This document shows, in pieces, positions 35,397 through 43,381 of a stretch of DNA of 60,967 bases. Both the position numbers and the translations under genes were made by a program. Positions within the stretch are counted from its first letter, which is position 1; every line of letters begins with the position of its first letter. The notes beneath the pieces are model-generated. The model made no database searches and was not told the origin of the DNA. It saw only the letters and a program-made list of their open reading frames with translations. This DNA is from a virus. The stretch covers positions 1-60,967 of the IMG/VR virus record IMGVR_UViG_3300046820_000595. One strand, given 5' to 3'.

Positions 35397-36382
35397 GCCA
35401 TTTCTGAGTTAAGGAGTTTTTCACCGCGACGCACATTTGCATCCCAGTCGATTTCAAATCGCGTAGCTGCAAGCGTTTTTGTTGATGCTGACGCACCCCA
35501 GTTACTTGTGTAAGATTGAGCATCAGGATCTTTGCGATTAGAGGACTCATGAGTTTCAAACTCTGTCAATGCTTGGAATGCGTCAAGTCGTGTCCGACCT
35601 TCGTTACCCTTACCTCGCTCAAACAACTCACCAATGCGAGCTACTTTCTGAATTAAACCATTTGTTGCGTGTTGCATATTACGTCCCTGAATGCCAGCTG
35701 CCCAAGCACGGGCTTCATCTCGACTGCAAGAGGCTTCATGCGCGCGCTGCAACAAGGACTTGTAGAGATTAGACGTTCCTGCAAATTGGTCAATAGCATT
35801 GATCAATCTTTGCACATTTACTTCAAGCATCGCCGTGTGCTTTGCTTTGCCAATCTCTTCGCCGCTTTGCATGGATGCCATGAATGTATTATGACAAACT
35901 GTGCAGAAGCTCAAATATTTGGCCGTCATCGCCGTGGATTTGTCGAACGAGTCAAGAACAGTGATAAAGTCCTTAAATTCGCGTCCAGCAACCTCAAAGC
36001 CTTCCGATACCTTAAGTGAGCAGAAAAGCTTCTGGCGGTTATCTACAGTGCCAGCAGAGATAATCTGGTAAGGAGTCTCGCCCATGCCTTTACGAATAAC
36101 TTCCCAAAACATTTCCACTGATGATGGATGATAAGAGGGAGCGTAAGGTTGACCAACTGGAAGCCAGTCGTCAGTTGCGAGCAAGATTTTGGAATCTGGA
36201 TTCTCTACATAAATATCAGGCAGTCCTTCAACTTGTGATGGTCTATTGAAGAAAATAGAGGATTCTTGAACCTCAAAGGGCATTGAGTTTTCGCGTGTCA
36301 CTTCATCAACAATAGTTGTGAGTCCGTGCCATGCTTGGCCAATCCCTGCTTGGATGTCTCGTTTTTCGATTTTGTGTGCCAT
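35384..36382 (-). CDS. DUF932 / phage-plasmid-like protein (332 aa)
   Basis: The N-terminus is typical of DUF932 (TIGR03299-type): GIGQAWHGLTTIV, then VENPDSKILLATDDWLPVGQPYAPSYHPSSVEMFW, LFCSLKV, and YLSFCTVCHNTFMASMQ followed by AKHTAMLEVN. These proteins are common on phages and plasmids near replication and recombination genes. Biochemical function is unestablished. The leader (AAAAAACAAACAAAATG) is A-rich. Transcribed divergently from the + strand gene at 36423. Confidence 0.88.
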   Translation of the reverse strand: MAHKIEKRDIQAGIGQAWHGLTTIVDEVTRENSMPFEVQESSIFFNRPSQVEGLPDIYVENPDSKILLATDDWLPVGQPYAPSYHPSSVEMFWEVIRKGMGETPYQIISAGTVDNRQKLFCSLKVSEGFEVAGREFKDFITVLDSFDKSTAMTAKYLSFCTVCHNTFMASMQSGEEIGKAKHTAMLEVNVQRLINAIDQFAGTSNLYKSLLQRAHEASCSRDEARAWAAGIQGRNMQHATNGLIQKVARIGELFERGKGNEGRTRLDAFQALTEFETHESSNRKDPDAQSYTSNWGASASTKTLAATRFEIDWDANVRRGEKLLNSEMALAN

Positions 36383-36422
36383 TTTGTTTGTTTTTTCTGT
36401 TGTTTTTGGTTATTGTTTGCTC
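36383..36422. promoter_or_regulatory. divergent intergenic region
   Basis: Forty bases separate the starts of two divergently oriented genes, so both 5' control regions must lie here or inside the flanking coding sequence. It is T-rich on the + strand (A-rich leader for the - gene). No clear -35/-10 pair is visible. Confidence 0.4.
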
Positions 36423-36956
36423 ATGAGAGCATCTGGTATTTCAGTTAATCCACCTGTAAAGGTGATGTGGGAGGGGAGAATTGTTCCTGTAAGTGATCCT
36501 AGACTGTCAATTAGGCATTTGGATATTCCATTTGAAAAGCGTGATGCTTTTTACAAAGCGGTTTACGATGTTGCTCCTTACCTAGTTACTGATGTCGAGG
36601 CAATTACGCCTAAACGTGTTCATTTTGGTGAAGTTCAACAATACCTCAAGGCACTAAAGTCGCGTTGGGTGGACTCAAGGATTCCTTTAGCCGACGAAAA
36701 GACGGCTGTTAAAAGAGCCAAGATTTGCGCTGAGTGTCCTGAGAAGGTCAAGATTTCTGGTTGCTTTGGTTGTAGTGGTGTATCCAAACTTCTTTTGCAT
36801 ATTCCAAGAGACTTTTTTGCACATAACATAGGATGCGGCAAATGCTCTTGTTACCTGAATAACAAAGTGTGGATGTCTGAAGAAGTGCTTAATGTTGACA
36901 ATAGGGATATTGAATACCCTAGTCATTGCTGGATGAATGAGGCAAAATATCCATAA
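36423..36956 (+). CDS. Cys-rich zinc-binding phage protein (177 aa)
   Basis: Contains the cysteine array ICAECPEKVKISGCFGCSG ... IGCGKCSCYLNNKVWMSEE ... SHCWMNE, consistent with two zinc-knuckle sites and typical of a conserved phage family of unknown function. The N-terminal 100 residues are a globular domain with FGEVQQYLKALKSRW. The ATG at 36423 is used because upstream extension would run antisense through DUF932. This is one of two places where a + strand gene interrupts the - strand operon. Its 3' end overlaps the convergent gene at 36919 by 38 nt. A one-mismatch palindrome motif (TTTAGCCGACGAAA) lies at 36686-36699. Confidence 0.75.
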   Translation: MRASGISVNPPVKVMWEGRIVPVSDPRLSIRHLDIPFEKRDAFYKAVYDVAPYLVTDVEAITPKRVHFGEVQQYLKALKSRWVDSRIPLADEKTAVKRAKICAECPEKVKISGCFGCSGVSKLLLHIPRDFFAHNIGCGKCSCYLNNKVWMSEEVLNVDNRDIEYPSHCWMNEAKYP

Positions 36957-37209
36957 ACTTATTCATTGCATCAACAGAATTTGAAAACGTCCATCCTTTG
37001 CTACCCCATTCTTCATTGCTAGGAGGAAACTCTGCTGGTGGAAAATAATTTCCTGCAATTTCTCTTCCATTATGTGACTTAATAATAATAACTTCCCAAG
37101 TTTTTATTGTTCCAACTTTTGGAGAACCACAGAAAACGCCAACATTACCTTTTCTTGTTAAGAGTTCAAAGTCATATCCATTTTTAGTGTAGCTAGTTAA
37201 TTGCTTCAT
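36919..37209 (-). CDS. hypothetical 96-aa protein
   Basis: Small beta-rich protein (FELLTRKGNVGVFCGSP, TWEVIIIKSHNGREIAGNYFPP) with a polar helix at the C-terminus. No family recognised. Its 3' end overlaps the convergent + strand gene by 38 nt. Confidence 0.7.
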   Translation of the reverse strand: MKQLTSYTKNGYDFELLTRKGNVGVFCGSPKVGTIKTWEVIIIKSHNGREIAGNYFPPAEFPPSNEEWGSKGWTFSNSVDAMNKFMDILPHSSSND

Positions 37210-37609
37210 TGTTTTGTTTTTGTTCTTTAGTTACTTTGGCATGGCAGTTGACGCATAAGACCCTAAATCCATCGACTTCACAGAATAGCCTTTGAGCAAA
37301 TCCTGGTAGGTCATTAAAGTCATTAAGAGAACCAGCAGGGATAATGTGATCGGCATTAACTTCTTTTCTTGGGAATTCGCCGTAGCACATAGAGCATTGA
37401 TAGTGCATGGCTATTCGGCCAGTTTTCTTGTTAACAATCTTTGCCGTCTCCGCTTCTTTCAAGCATTGATATTTAGGTTTCCACCTAGACGATGCTTGCC
37501 TTAATGCGCTTCTAATGAATTGAAAGAATCTAGCTTTTGTCCATTCTCCATTGCAATAAGGCTTTTCAATGTCGCGTCGTTTCTTGATCTTTTTCATGGC
37601 AGATTTCAC
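37193..37609 (-). CDS. HNH endonuclease-like protein (138 aa, or 134 aa from 37597)
   Basis: YQCSMCYGEFPRKEVNADHIIPAGS provides CxxC plus the DH-I-P histidine of the HNH core, and FRVLCVNCHAKVT provides the second CxxCH. The N-terminus is basic and helical (RFFQFIRSALRQASSRW) for DNA contact. It matches the phage HNH family that acts as homing or nicking nuclease. The start at 37597 (MKKIKKRRD) would reduce the 44-nt overlap with the upstream gene. Confidence 0.85.
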   Translation of the reverse strand: MKSAMKKIKKRRDIEKPYCNGEWTKARFFQFIRSALRQASSRWKPKYQCLKEAETAKIVNKKTGRIAMHYQCSMCYGEFPRKEVNADHIIPAGSLNDFNDLPGFAQRLFCEVDGFRVLCVNCHAKVTKEQKQNNEAIN

Positions 37610-37799
37610 AAGAAAACTTCATTGTTTGCAATTTGTCACGCATTTTCTCGCTTACTCCCGCTTCTGGAAAACGAATGAATGACATGTGATGCCAAGAGTA
37701 ATAGCGCTCAATATCATTGTTGACTTCTTTTGCAGTGATTGAGCTTCCGCAAAATGCGCATTTCAACGCAACTTCTTCTAATGGGATTGTTTCAGGCAT
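37566..37799 (-). CDS. small zinc-ribbon-like protein (77 aa)
   Basis: Two Cys pairs, CAFC (about residues 14-17) and CEIC (about 64-67), with WHHMSFIRF between them. This is consistent with a treble-clef or zinc-ribbon fold as in small HNH-associated proteins. Overlaps the following HNH gene by 44 nt. Function unknown. Confidence 0.7.
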   Translation of the reverse strand: MPETIPLEEVALKCAFCGSSITAKEVNNDIERYYSWHHMSFIRFPEAGVSEKMRDKLQTMKFSCEICHEKDQETTRH

Positions 37800-37883
37800 A
37801 AAAAAAGCAGGCTTTAATCGGTCTGCCAGCGATTGTTACTGATTTAATGCAAATTTTCTCCAAGTTGGAATAACGACATTCTC

Positions 37884-38435
37884 TCAGAATCCAGCTTCAG
37901 AATCTACTTGTTCTGGTTCTTTGAGTTGTTTTTCACCAAACCACCATAAAGCCGCAATCTGAGGGGCGTTCTCAGTGATCTTATTGACGATTTGATTGTC
38001 AATTTCCATGTGGATAAGAGCTTGTTGAAGTTCATAGGTGAATAAGGCAATTTGGCGAGCCATGACATCAAGGCTAATCTTGCCGCTGCCACCGCCATTT
38101 GATGGAGCAGAATTGCCTGTAGGAGCGCTTTGAGCAGAATCACCGCCTTCGATGGTCACATTCTCAGCAGTAATGCTTGTAACGCCATTGTAGTCGTTTC
38201 TTTTGATAGCGCCAACGAAGGTGACTGTATCGCCTTGATTGATGTTGAGATTGGCTGCTGCACCCCATAGGCTCATCTTGGATTTACCAGAGCTGTCAGA
38301 TACGGTGATGTTCCGCATAGACTTGCCAGTTTTGGTAACAGACGCAGGAAATACGCTGTCAACTTTAACTGGACCGAGGGACAAGGCAGAGCCTTTTGGT
38401 GACAAGTTTAATACTTGATGGATTGATGTAGACAT
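37884..38435 (-). CDS. OB-fold protein, candidate single-stranded DNA-binding protein (183 aa)
   Basis: Residues about 15-95 form beta strands typical of an OB fold (RNITVSDSSGKSKMSLWGAA, GDTVTFVGAIKRN, GVTSITAENVTIEG). A Gly/Ser/Asn/Pro linker (about 96-118) and a helical C-terminus ending in acidic residues follow. Architecture (OB domain plus flexible linker) and the neighbouring exonuclease fit an SSB-type role in replication or recombination. The tail does not end in the canonical DDxPF-type peptide. Confidence 0.6.
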   Translation of the reverse strand: MSTSIHQVLNLSPKGSALSLGPVKVDSVFPASVTKTGKSMRNITVSDSSGKSKMSLWGAAANLNINQGDTVTFVGAIKRNDYNGVTSITAENVTIEGGDSAQSAPTGNSAPSNGGGSGKISLDVMARQIALFTYELQQALIHMEIDNQIVNKITENAPQIAALWWFGEKQLKEPEQVDSEAGF

Positions 38436-38480
38436 AATTGTTGTGGTGTTATTGTATCTTTTTCTTTGTTTTTGTCTAGT

Positions 38481-39314
38481 TTATTGTTCTGCTTGGTATT
38501 GGGGGCATACATGGGCAAATCCGCAAAACGATTGGCAAAAAGTCTTTTCCCCTGGGCGTTTCTCAATGATTTCCCCAGGTTTTTGATCTTCTGCTGCTTC
38601 AGCGTGTGAGTCATAAACTCTACGAGCGCGTTTCGCATCTGGTTTCTTTACAGCATAAGTATCAGGCTTAGCCCATTGTTCATCCAATGTGCATTTCCTT
38701 GGCTCCCCAAGCGAAGCTTTATGATGTTCTTCGGCCGAGGCAAGTAATGTCTTTTCTGCAAACCCATGGTCATAAGGATGGATAAATATCCGAATTGGAG
38801 TTTTGGGATATGTCGGGTCTACTTTAGACTGCATGTATTTCCAGTCACGCTGGAAGTAAACAACGCCAACATATTCGCATTCAATCCCGTTCTTGATGGC
38901 TAGATTGGCATTTAGCTGCACCTGCTTGTAGTGTTCTGGCTTTATTACCTCCTGAACTCCGCCAGTCACTTTGTAATCATAAAGGCATCTGTTCTCCCAG
39001 TAGTCCATTTGACCAGACACAACAACCTCATCGCCAAGAACTTCAATCGTTGAGAAGTTGCGAATCTCAGCCAGTTCGTTTTCTTCTGGTCGGCAATACT
39101 TTTCTAGAATAGCATGAACGGCCGTGCCTAGAAGCGCCATGAATGAAGCATACTCATCCTTTACTGCTGGATGATTCTTTGCCAAGAATGTGCGCTGTGG
39201 AGGGCTGACAAGCTGTGTAACGCTGTAGTCTGATTTGCCCTTGGTGTATTCATTTGCTTTTAATGCCCGTGCAAATGGTGATGGCATTGATTGAATTTGT
39301 TTTTCTTCATTCAT
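38481..39314 (-). CDS. PD-(D/E)XK exonuclease, RecB/Cas4-like (277 aa)
   Basis: GTAVHAILE (His of motif I), VSGQMDYWENRCLYDYKVTGG (Asp of motif II and the D-Y-K motif III) and QVQLNANLAI (conserved Gln/Tyr-type motif) give the RecB-nuclease signature. The C-terminus CQSFCGFAHVCPQ supplies three closely spaced cysteines. Together with another Cys they could hold an Fe-S cluster as in Cas4/AddB-like nucleases. It likely resects DNA ends for phage recombination, alongside the OB-fold protein. Overlaps the upstream gene by 4 nt. Confidence 0.85.
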   Translation of the reverse strand: MNEEKQIQSMPSPFARALKANEYTKGKSDYSVTQLVSPPQRTFLAKNHPAVKDEYASFMALLGTAVHAILEKYCRPEENELAEIRNFSTIEVLGDEVVVSGQMDYWENRCLYDYKVTGGVQEVIKPEHYKQVQLNANLAIKNGIECEYVGVVYFQRDWKYMQSKVDPTYPKTPIRIFIHPYDHGFAEKTLLASAEEHHKASLGEPRKCTLDEQWAKPDTYAVKKPDAKRARRVYDSHAEAAEDQKPGEIIEKRPGEKTFCQSFCGFAHVCPQYQAEQ

Positions 39315-40525
39315 AATGATGTCTCAGTGATGTTTAGATTGTAAGCCCAGATAAGTCGAGCAAGGTTTTCGCACAGGTATTGCTCATAACTGCGAGACTC
39401 ATCTGTGTAGCCTTCGCAATGACTGAACTCCTCGATCAGCGTGGAAACTAAGTAGTCTTGATTCTTAAAAGCTGCTCCAGTGACATTTACCACGTCAGGA
39501 TTGTTGCCTTCAACAAAGGCAATTAGATTTCTATCTTTGATTTCTACCATGCGAATTTGATAATCTGTTTTGAATCCAGCATTTTTAAGCGCCTCTAAAG
39601 CAAGATTGAGCATACGTGATTGAATTTGAGTAAATTCAACAACATTATATTCAACTTTCTTGCCTTTCAAGACTTGGCTTTTAATTGTTTTGTTGATTTT
39701 GTCTGGATGCAATGCTGTTAATTCTTTGATTTTTTCTTCCATTTCTGGGTGAATGGTTGTCATCCAAGGAATGTCAAATTTTCCTTCGTCATAGCCATCA
39801 GACAGCAAGAAGCCAGTTTTTCTTTCATCCCATGCTGATTCAAGAATCGCTCGCATAATCATTGTTTCAAACTGATACTGATTCGCCATTGTTCTGTCTT
39901 CAGTAAGCAAAAGATTGGTCAGAATGTTGTAGCCATATTTGCAATCTGGTCTTTCGTCAACTAAAATGCCTTTCAAATAAACTTTGCCTTTGTATTCTCC
40001 ATCGAGGATTTGATACTCGCTATTCTCAAAGACAATGTTTTTGTCGTATGATTGGTTGTTACTCCCAAGGAAATACAAGTGAGCTGATTCATAAATCTCG
40101 CAAAGAGCACTTGATTCAATAGTGATTACTGTCCCGTGCGCAATTTGAGGATTGCTTTTACCAACTTCCATGTATCCATTTTCATCTAAGCAATTACTCC
40201 AGAGTTCTCGAATTACCGCCCAGTCTTTCCAGTGATTACCATAATGGGTTGTGAACGGTAGTTGAGTGTCATTGCAGTAAATGATTTCAACATTTTTGCC
40301 TCGGAAGTCTTCTGTTTTTGTTGTAAATGAGTATTGAGACTCTTCGCCTTGATTGAATGTGGTAAATGTAATTGGCCAGTTTTGGCGCATACAAATAGCA
40401 ATAGCGTATTTAAGACCAGTGCCAAATTGACCAATTGGGTTGTCACTGTTTGGCTTGGAACTAAGACCAACAATAGACCATGCTTTGGAGTCAATGATAG
40501 TTGGCGTAACGAAATGAATTTTCAT
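39311..40525 (-). CDS. GHKL ATPase-like protein with zincin-like C-terminal motif (404 aa)
   Basis: Near the N-terminus, NPIGQFGTGLKYAIA resembles the G-x-F/x-G-x-G-L-K glycine-rich ATP lid of GHKL ATPases (Hsp90, gyrase B, histidine kinases), preceded by a short acidic/Asn region. At the C-terminus VSTLIEEFSHCEGYTDESRSYEQYL resembles a metallopeptidase helix (HExxH...E) with the first His replaced by Glu. A fused ATPase plus protease-like module is unusual. Related phage proteins are annotated as ATP-binding with no known role. Overlaps its downstream neighbour by 4 nt. Confidence 0.65.
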   Translation of the reverse strand: MKIHFVTPTIIDSKAWSIVGLSSKPNSDNPIGQFGTGLKYAIAICMRQNWPITFTTFNQGEESQYSFTTKTEDFRGKNVEIIYCNDTQLPFTTHYGNHWKDWAVIRELWSNCLDENGYMEVGKSNPQIAHGTVITIESSALCEIYESAHLYFLGSNNQSYDKNIVFENSEYQILDGEYKGKVYLKGILVDERPDCKYGYNILTNLLLTEDRTMANQYQFETMIMRAILESAWDERKTGFLLSDGYDEGKFDIPWMTTIHPEMEEKIKELTALHPDKINKTIKSQVLKGKKVEYNVVEFTQIQSRMLNLALEALKNAGFKTDYQIRMVEIKDRNLIAFVEGNNPDVVNVTGAAFKNQDYLVSTLIEEFSHCEGYTDESRSYEQYLCENLARLIWAYNLNITETSL

Positions 40526-40809
40526 TTTTCTGTGTATTTTAATGGTTGTTTGTTTTCGTATTTGAATGTGTCAACATTGATAAATTCATTTAACAACTGA
40601 ACACATTCTACAACATCCTCTAGCGGAGCTATCAATAGAGCATCAAGATCGAGTCTAGGTCTATTGTTTGCTTGATACGCTAAAAGAAGAATTGTGTATG
40701 AATTAATATCAAATCCTGGAAGAGCATTGGCTTTGAATGCTTTATCCGCAAGGATGTTAATTTTTTCTCTGATTGGTGGATTAACGTATAATTTGTGAAA
40801 TGCTACCAT
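40522..40809 (-). CDS. hypothetical 95-aa protein
   Basis: Helical protein (REKINILADKAFKANALPGFD, LLAYQANNRPRLDLDALLIAPLEDVVECVQLLNEF). The ATG at 40809 is chosen because a longer form starting at 40830 would overlap the tRNA-Arg gene. Function unknown. Confidence 0.68.
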   Translation of the reverse strand: MVAFHKLYVNPPIREKINILADKAFKANALPGFDINSYTILLLAYQANNRPRLDLDALLIAPLEDVVECVQLLNEFINVDTFKYENKQPLKYTEK

Positions 40810-40822
40810 ATTAGTAAAATGT

Positions 40823-40899
40823 TGGTGCATCCATCAGGATTCGAACCTGAAACCACCGACTTAGAAGGTCGGCGCTCTATCCAATTGAGCTATGGATGC
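40823..40899 (-). tRNA. tRNA-Arg (TCT anticodon), CCA encoded
   Basis: On the - strand the acceptor GCATCCA pairs with TGGATGC. The anticodon stem-loop is CCGAC-CTTCTAA-GTCGG (anticodon TCT, reading AGA/AGG). The T arm has the canonical GGTTCGAATCC, and discriminator A is followed by encoded CCA. It abuts the stop codon of the RadC-like gene (40900) with no spacer, so it is probably processed from the same transcript. It would favour AGA/AGG codons, which are common in the AT-rich phage genes. Confidence 0.95.
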
Positions 40900-41391
40900 T
40901 TAAATGTGACCAGCCTCTTTGAAGCTAAAATAAGGAGATCGTCCAATTTCTGGCTCTCCTATAATTACGTGATCAATAAATCGTATTTGAAGCATTTCGC
41001 TTGCTTCACGAATTCTTGTTGTCAGTTGGCTATCTGCTCGGCTTGGGTTTGGGTCGCCAGACGGATGATTGTGCATCAATGCAAAGCCAAATGCGCCAGT
41101 GCAAATAACTGGTCTAATAACTTCACGTGGATGAGCTAATGTTTCGCTGACAGTTCCTACTGAAATTTTGTTGTAAGCAAATGGTTTTAGTTTTGCATTA
41201 AGCAATACGCAAACTAATGTTTCTTTATCAAACTCATGGCAAGAAGCTTTTTCAATAACTACTTTCCAATAATCATATAACAACTCAGGAGAATCTACTG
41301 TTTTGTAATAAGCATCCTCCTTAACTGTTGAGATTATGATTCGTTGAGTTATTCCTGATTTTGTTTTAATGCAGGGAAGACTTCTTTTCAT
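40900..41391 (-). CDS. RadC-like JAB/MPN-domain protein (163 aa)
   Basis: HNHPSGDPNPSRAD (about residues 107-120) is the JAMM metalloprotease motif HxHPSGxxxPSxxD, with a catalytic Glu candidate upstream. The N-terminal helix-hairpin-helix of full-length RadC is missing. This is the short JAB form frequent in phages and mobile elements near recombination genes. The role is debated and it is not shown here to be a repair protein. Overlaps the DUF3310 gene start region by 26 nt. Confidence 0.88.
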   Translation of the reverse strand: MKRSLPCIKTKSGITQRIIISTVKEDAYYKTVDSPELLYDYWKVVIEKASCHEFDKETLVCVLLNAKLKPFAYNKISVGTVSETLAHPREVIRPVICTGAFGFALMHNHPSGDPNPSRADSQLTTRIREASEMLQIRFIDHVIIGEPEIGRSPYFSFKEAGHI

Positions 41392-41611
41392 TTGTTAATT
41401 TATTGAGAAATTTTATTCTTCGATTGATTTCTTGGTTTAGATACCATTGAGCTTTTTGCAGGTCTTCAATAGCGTCATGTTTCAAATCTGCTCTCCAAAT
41501 GTATTTAACTGCGTTACCAAGGCAGAAATTCATGTGTTCAGTAATTTGAATACATTCAATTCCAGATGGGTGATCTGTGTAGTGTTTTGGGTTGTTTACG
41601 TTGTCGTTCAT
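41366..41611 (-). CDS. DUF3310 protein (81 aa)
   Basis: NPKHYTDHPSGIECIQITEHM and FCLGNAVKYIWRADLKHDAIEDLQKAQWYL match the DUF3310 (SaV-like) signature almost in full. This family is widespread in phages and described as nucleotide-metabolism associated. The exact reaction is uncertain. Overlaps its upstream neighbour by 4 nt. Confidence 0.92.
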   Translation of the reverse strand: MNDNVNNPKHYTDHPSGIECIQITEHMNFCLGNAVKYIWRADLKHDAIEDLQKAQWYLNQEINRRIKFLNKLTNEKKSSLH

Positions 41612-41829
41612 TGTTGTGTTTGTTGACTTTTTATTTTATTGCCTAGCTCTGGGTCATCCATGCAAATAATTGCTTTTAACAAAGAGTAAATACTTGCTCT
41701 GCATAATTGCCAATATGGTTCACCCATTCGATTGAAAATAGCTTCTTTTGCATCCCATATTTCTTGATATGCTCTAAACAGTGAATGAGCTTCAGGAGAT
41801 AAATGATTTGGCAATTCTAGCTTCTTCAT
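41608..41829 (-). CDS. hypothetical 73-aa protein
   Basis: Helical small protein (LSPEAHSLFRAYQEIWDAKEAIFNRMG, ASIYSLLKAIICMDDP). No family recognised. Followed by DUF3310 with a 4-nt overlap, so translation is likely coupled. Confidence 0.7.
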   Translation of the reverse strand: MKKLELPNHLSPEAHSLFRAYQEIWDAKEAIFNRMGEPYWQLCRASIYSLLKAIICMDDPELGNKIKSQQTQQ

Positions 41830-41834
41830 TAGTA

Positions 41835-42089
41835 TTAATAAGTTAAATGAATTGCCATAAAATCCAATAAATGTTCTTTATCATTACCCATGGTTTCTCT
41901 TCCATGAGATTTAGCTAATCTCCTTTGCAGATTGATGCAATCGTGAATTGAGGCGCTAAGCGTAACATGAGCAATTAAATCATTTCCTTCTGGTCCACAA
42001 GCTGGCCATGGCTCGTTCCAATGAAGTATTGTTTCGTGGCGCGATTCTAAAAGACTTTCTATTTTTTCATTAAGTTCTTTGTCATTCAT
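41835..42089 (-). CDS. hypothetical 84-aa protein
   Basis: Helical protein with a His/Trp-containing N-terminal part (SRHETILHWNEPWPACGPEG) followed by DLIAHVTLSASIHDCINLQRRLAKSHG. The ATG at 42089 overlaps the thyX stop as ATGA and is preferred over a longer frame start inside thyX. Function unknown. Confidence 0.68.
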   Translation of the reverse strand: MNDKELNEKIESLLESRHETILHWNEPWPACGPEGNDLIAHVTLSASIHDCINLQRRLAKSHGRETMGNDKEHLLDFMAIHLTY

Positions 42090-42787
42090 AACCAATCTTT
42101 CTTCTCCACGCATGGCTTATGCGTTTTCACTAACTCGCCAATCATCGGGAACTCTTGGCAAAACAACTCCAGCATCTGCAAGGCAAGCTCACGATGCTCC
42201 TTTTGGGCGTGTTTATCGCACCGCTGCCAGAAGTATGTCATCCATGAGCGCACTGAGCCTTTGACATAAATTGTGGTCAGTGTCGCCAGCGGGAGGATAC
42301 TACGCGCTGTTTCAGGTGATGCGCCATTCTCAATTAAATAGCGGTAATTGACAGCCTCCATTTTGCATCTGCTTTGCGCCCATTCGCTATGTGGCTTCAT
42401 TGGCTCACCTGATCCTTGCCGATTTCCGCCTTTTGCTTTCTCGCGAATCTCTACATGATCGTAGTCAAGATCAGACACTTCCGAATACCGTTGGCTAAAC
42501 TCTTGGAAGCGCATCGACCAGTGCCTGAGAATCTGCGCTGCAATCGCCCGTGACGTTGTGACTTCAAACGCAATGTCCACCATGTCAAATGGCGACCAAT
42601 GGCCTTCCCTGACGAGGAAAGCAAGAAGCTTATCGCTTGTCTCTGTGTTGTGCTGGTTGCTAGGATTGCTGATTCGCGCTTGGTAAGCGATGAACTCCTC
42701 GGCTGTGAATGGTAATCCTGTGTTCTGGTTGATGACCCGTGGCTGGGTGATTGATATGATTTGTGGTGGTTTCATGTTGTTATCCAT
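42086..42787 (-). CDS. thyX: flavin-dependent thymidylate synthase (233 aa)
   Basis: FEVTTSRAIAAQILRHWSM followed by RFQEFSQRYSEVSDLDYD corresponds to the ThyX motif region (RHRx7S) with FAD and dUMP contacts. SILPLATLTTIYVKGSVRSW is the conserved C-terminal segment. It converts dUMP to dTMP using methylene-THF and FADH2, raising dTTP supply in the infected cell. The third residue of RHR is Trp here (RHW), a departure from the usual motif. GC-richer than its neighbours. The start overlaps the 59-aa upstream gene. Confidence 0.93.
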   Translation of the reverse strand: MDNNMKPPQIISITQPRVINQNTGLPFTAEEFIAYQARISNPSNQHNTETSDKLLAFLVREGHWSPFDMVDIAFEVTTSRAIAAQILRHWSMRFQEFSQRYSEVSDLDYDHVEIREKAKGGNRQGSGEPMKPHSEWAQSRCKMEAVNYRYLIENGASPETARSILPLATLTTIYVKGSVRSWMTYFWQRCDKHAQKEHRELALQMLELFCQEFPMIGELVKTHKPCVEKKDWL

Positions 42788-42959
42788 TCCAATAATTTTG
42801 CATGGCGAAAAGGCTTTTTCCGCGACTCCAAAGCGTTAGCGTGAAACAGGCTAGGCTTACCTCAACGCAGAATCCATTCCACTTTGGGGACATGATTGTG
42901 AATCCAATCGTGAATGATCGGACAAGTTTAAGTGTTATTTTGTAGGTCATTAGTTTCAT
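42780..42959 (-). CDS. small hydrophobic 59-aa protein coupled to thyX
   Basis: Reads MKLMTYKITLKLVRSFTIGF, then a Ser/Pro-containing turn and VEVSLACFTLTLW, a second hydrophobic stretch. It may be membrane-associated. Its stop TAA overlaps the thyX start region (ATGGATAAC), the type of tight coupling seen elsewhere in this operon. Unrecognised. Confidence 0.5.
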   Translation of the reverse strand: MKLMTYKITLKLVRSFTIGFTIMSPKWNGFCVEVSLACFTLTLWSRGKSLFAMQNYWNG

Positions 42960-43015
42960 GTTGGTTGGTTAAGTAGTTCCCAAGTTTTAGATGATGAAAA
43001 TAATTTTCAGCGGCT

Positions 43016-43357
43016 TTATGAATTTAAAAATGCTTTCATTGATTCAATTGTTTTCAATATTTCTTTTATCGAAACAGGGTCTACTTCAATATCGTTTTGA
43101 TTTATGACACGAAAAGGATATGGCTGTGCATTTGCTAATTCTACAATATGCATGAGATAGCGACGATAATCACCAAAAGTCCATGTTTTTCCGCCATCGT
43201 CAGAATATTCGTAATAATAGAATTTATGCTTCATGTTAAATTTTCTTTGTTGCTCCCGAAATTTAGCAAGCTCGCAAAAAGGACATTGTTCAGGAGTCCA
43301 GCCATAAGTAATTGTTTCGTCTCCACAACTATTGCATTCTTCATGATATTTGCCCAT
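43016..43357 (-). CDS. zinc-ribbon-like protein (113 aa)
   Basis: Two Cys pairs, CNSCGDE (about residues 8-11) and CPFCELA (about 25-28), make a classic zinc ribbon at the N-terminus. The remainder has aromatic, acidic beta-strand sequence (KFYYYEYSDDGGKTW) and a C-terminal helix. Function unknown. A small DNA- or RNA-binding role is plausible. Confidence 0.68.
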   Translation of the reverse strand: MGKYHEECNSCGDETITYGWTPEQCPFCELAKFREQQRKFNMKHKFYYYEYSDDGGKTWTFGDYRRYLMHIVELANAQPYPFRVINQNDIEVDPVSIKEILKTIESMKAFLNS

Positions 43358-43381
43358 TGGATTAATTTTGTTATTTTAATA

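Noticed and set aside
36318-36422. Upstream extension of the + strand Cys-rich gene
   Set aside because: It would run antisense through the start of DUF932; the ATG at 36423 gives the family-like N-terminus.
40810-40830. Longer start of the 95-aa gene at 40830
   Set aside because: It would overlap the tRNA-Arg gene by 8 nt.
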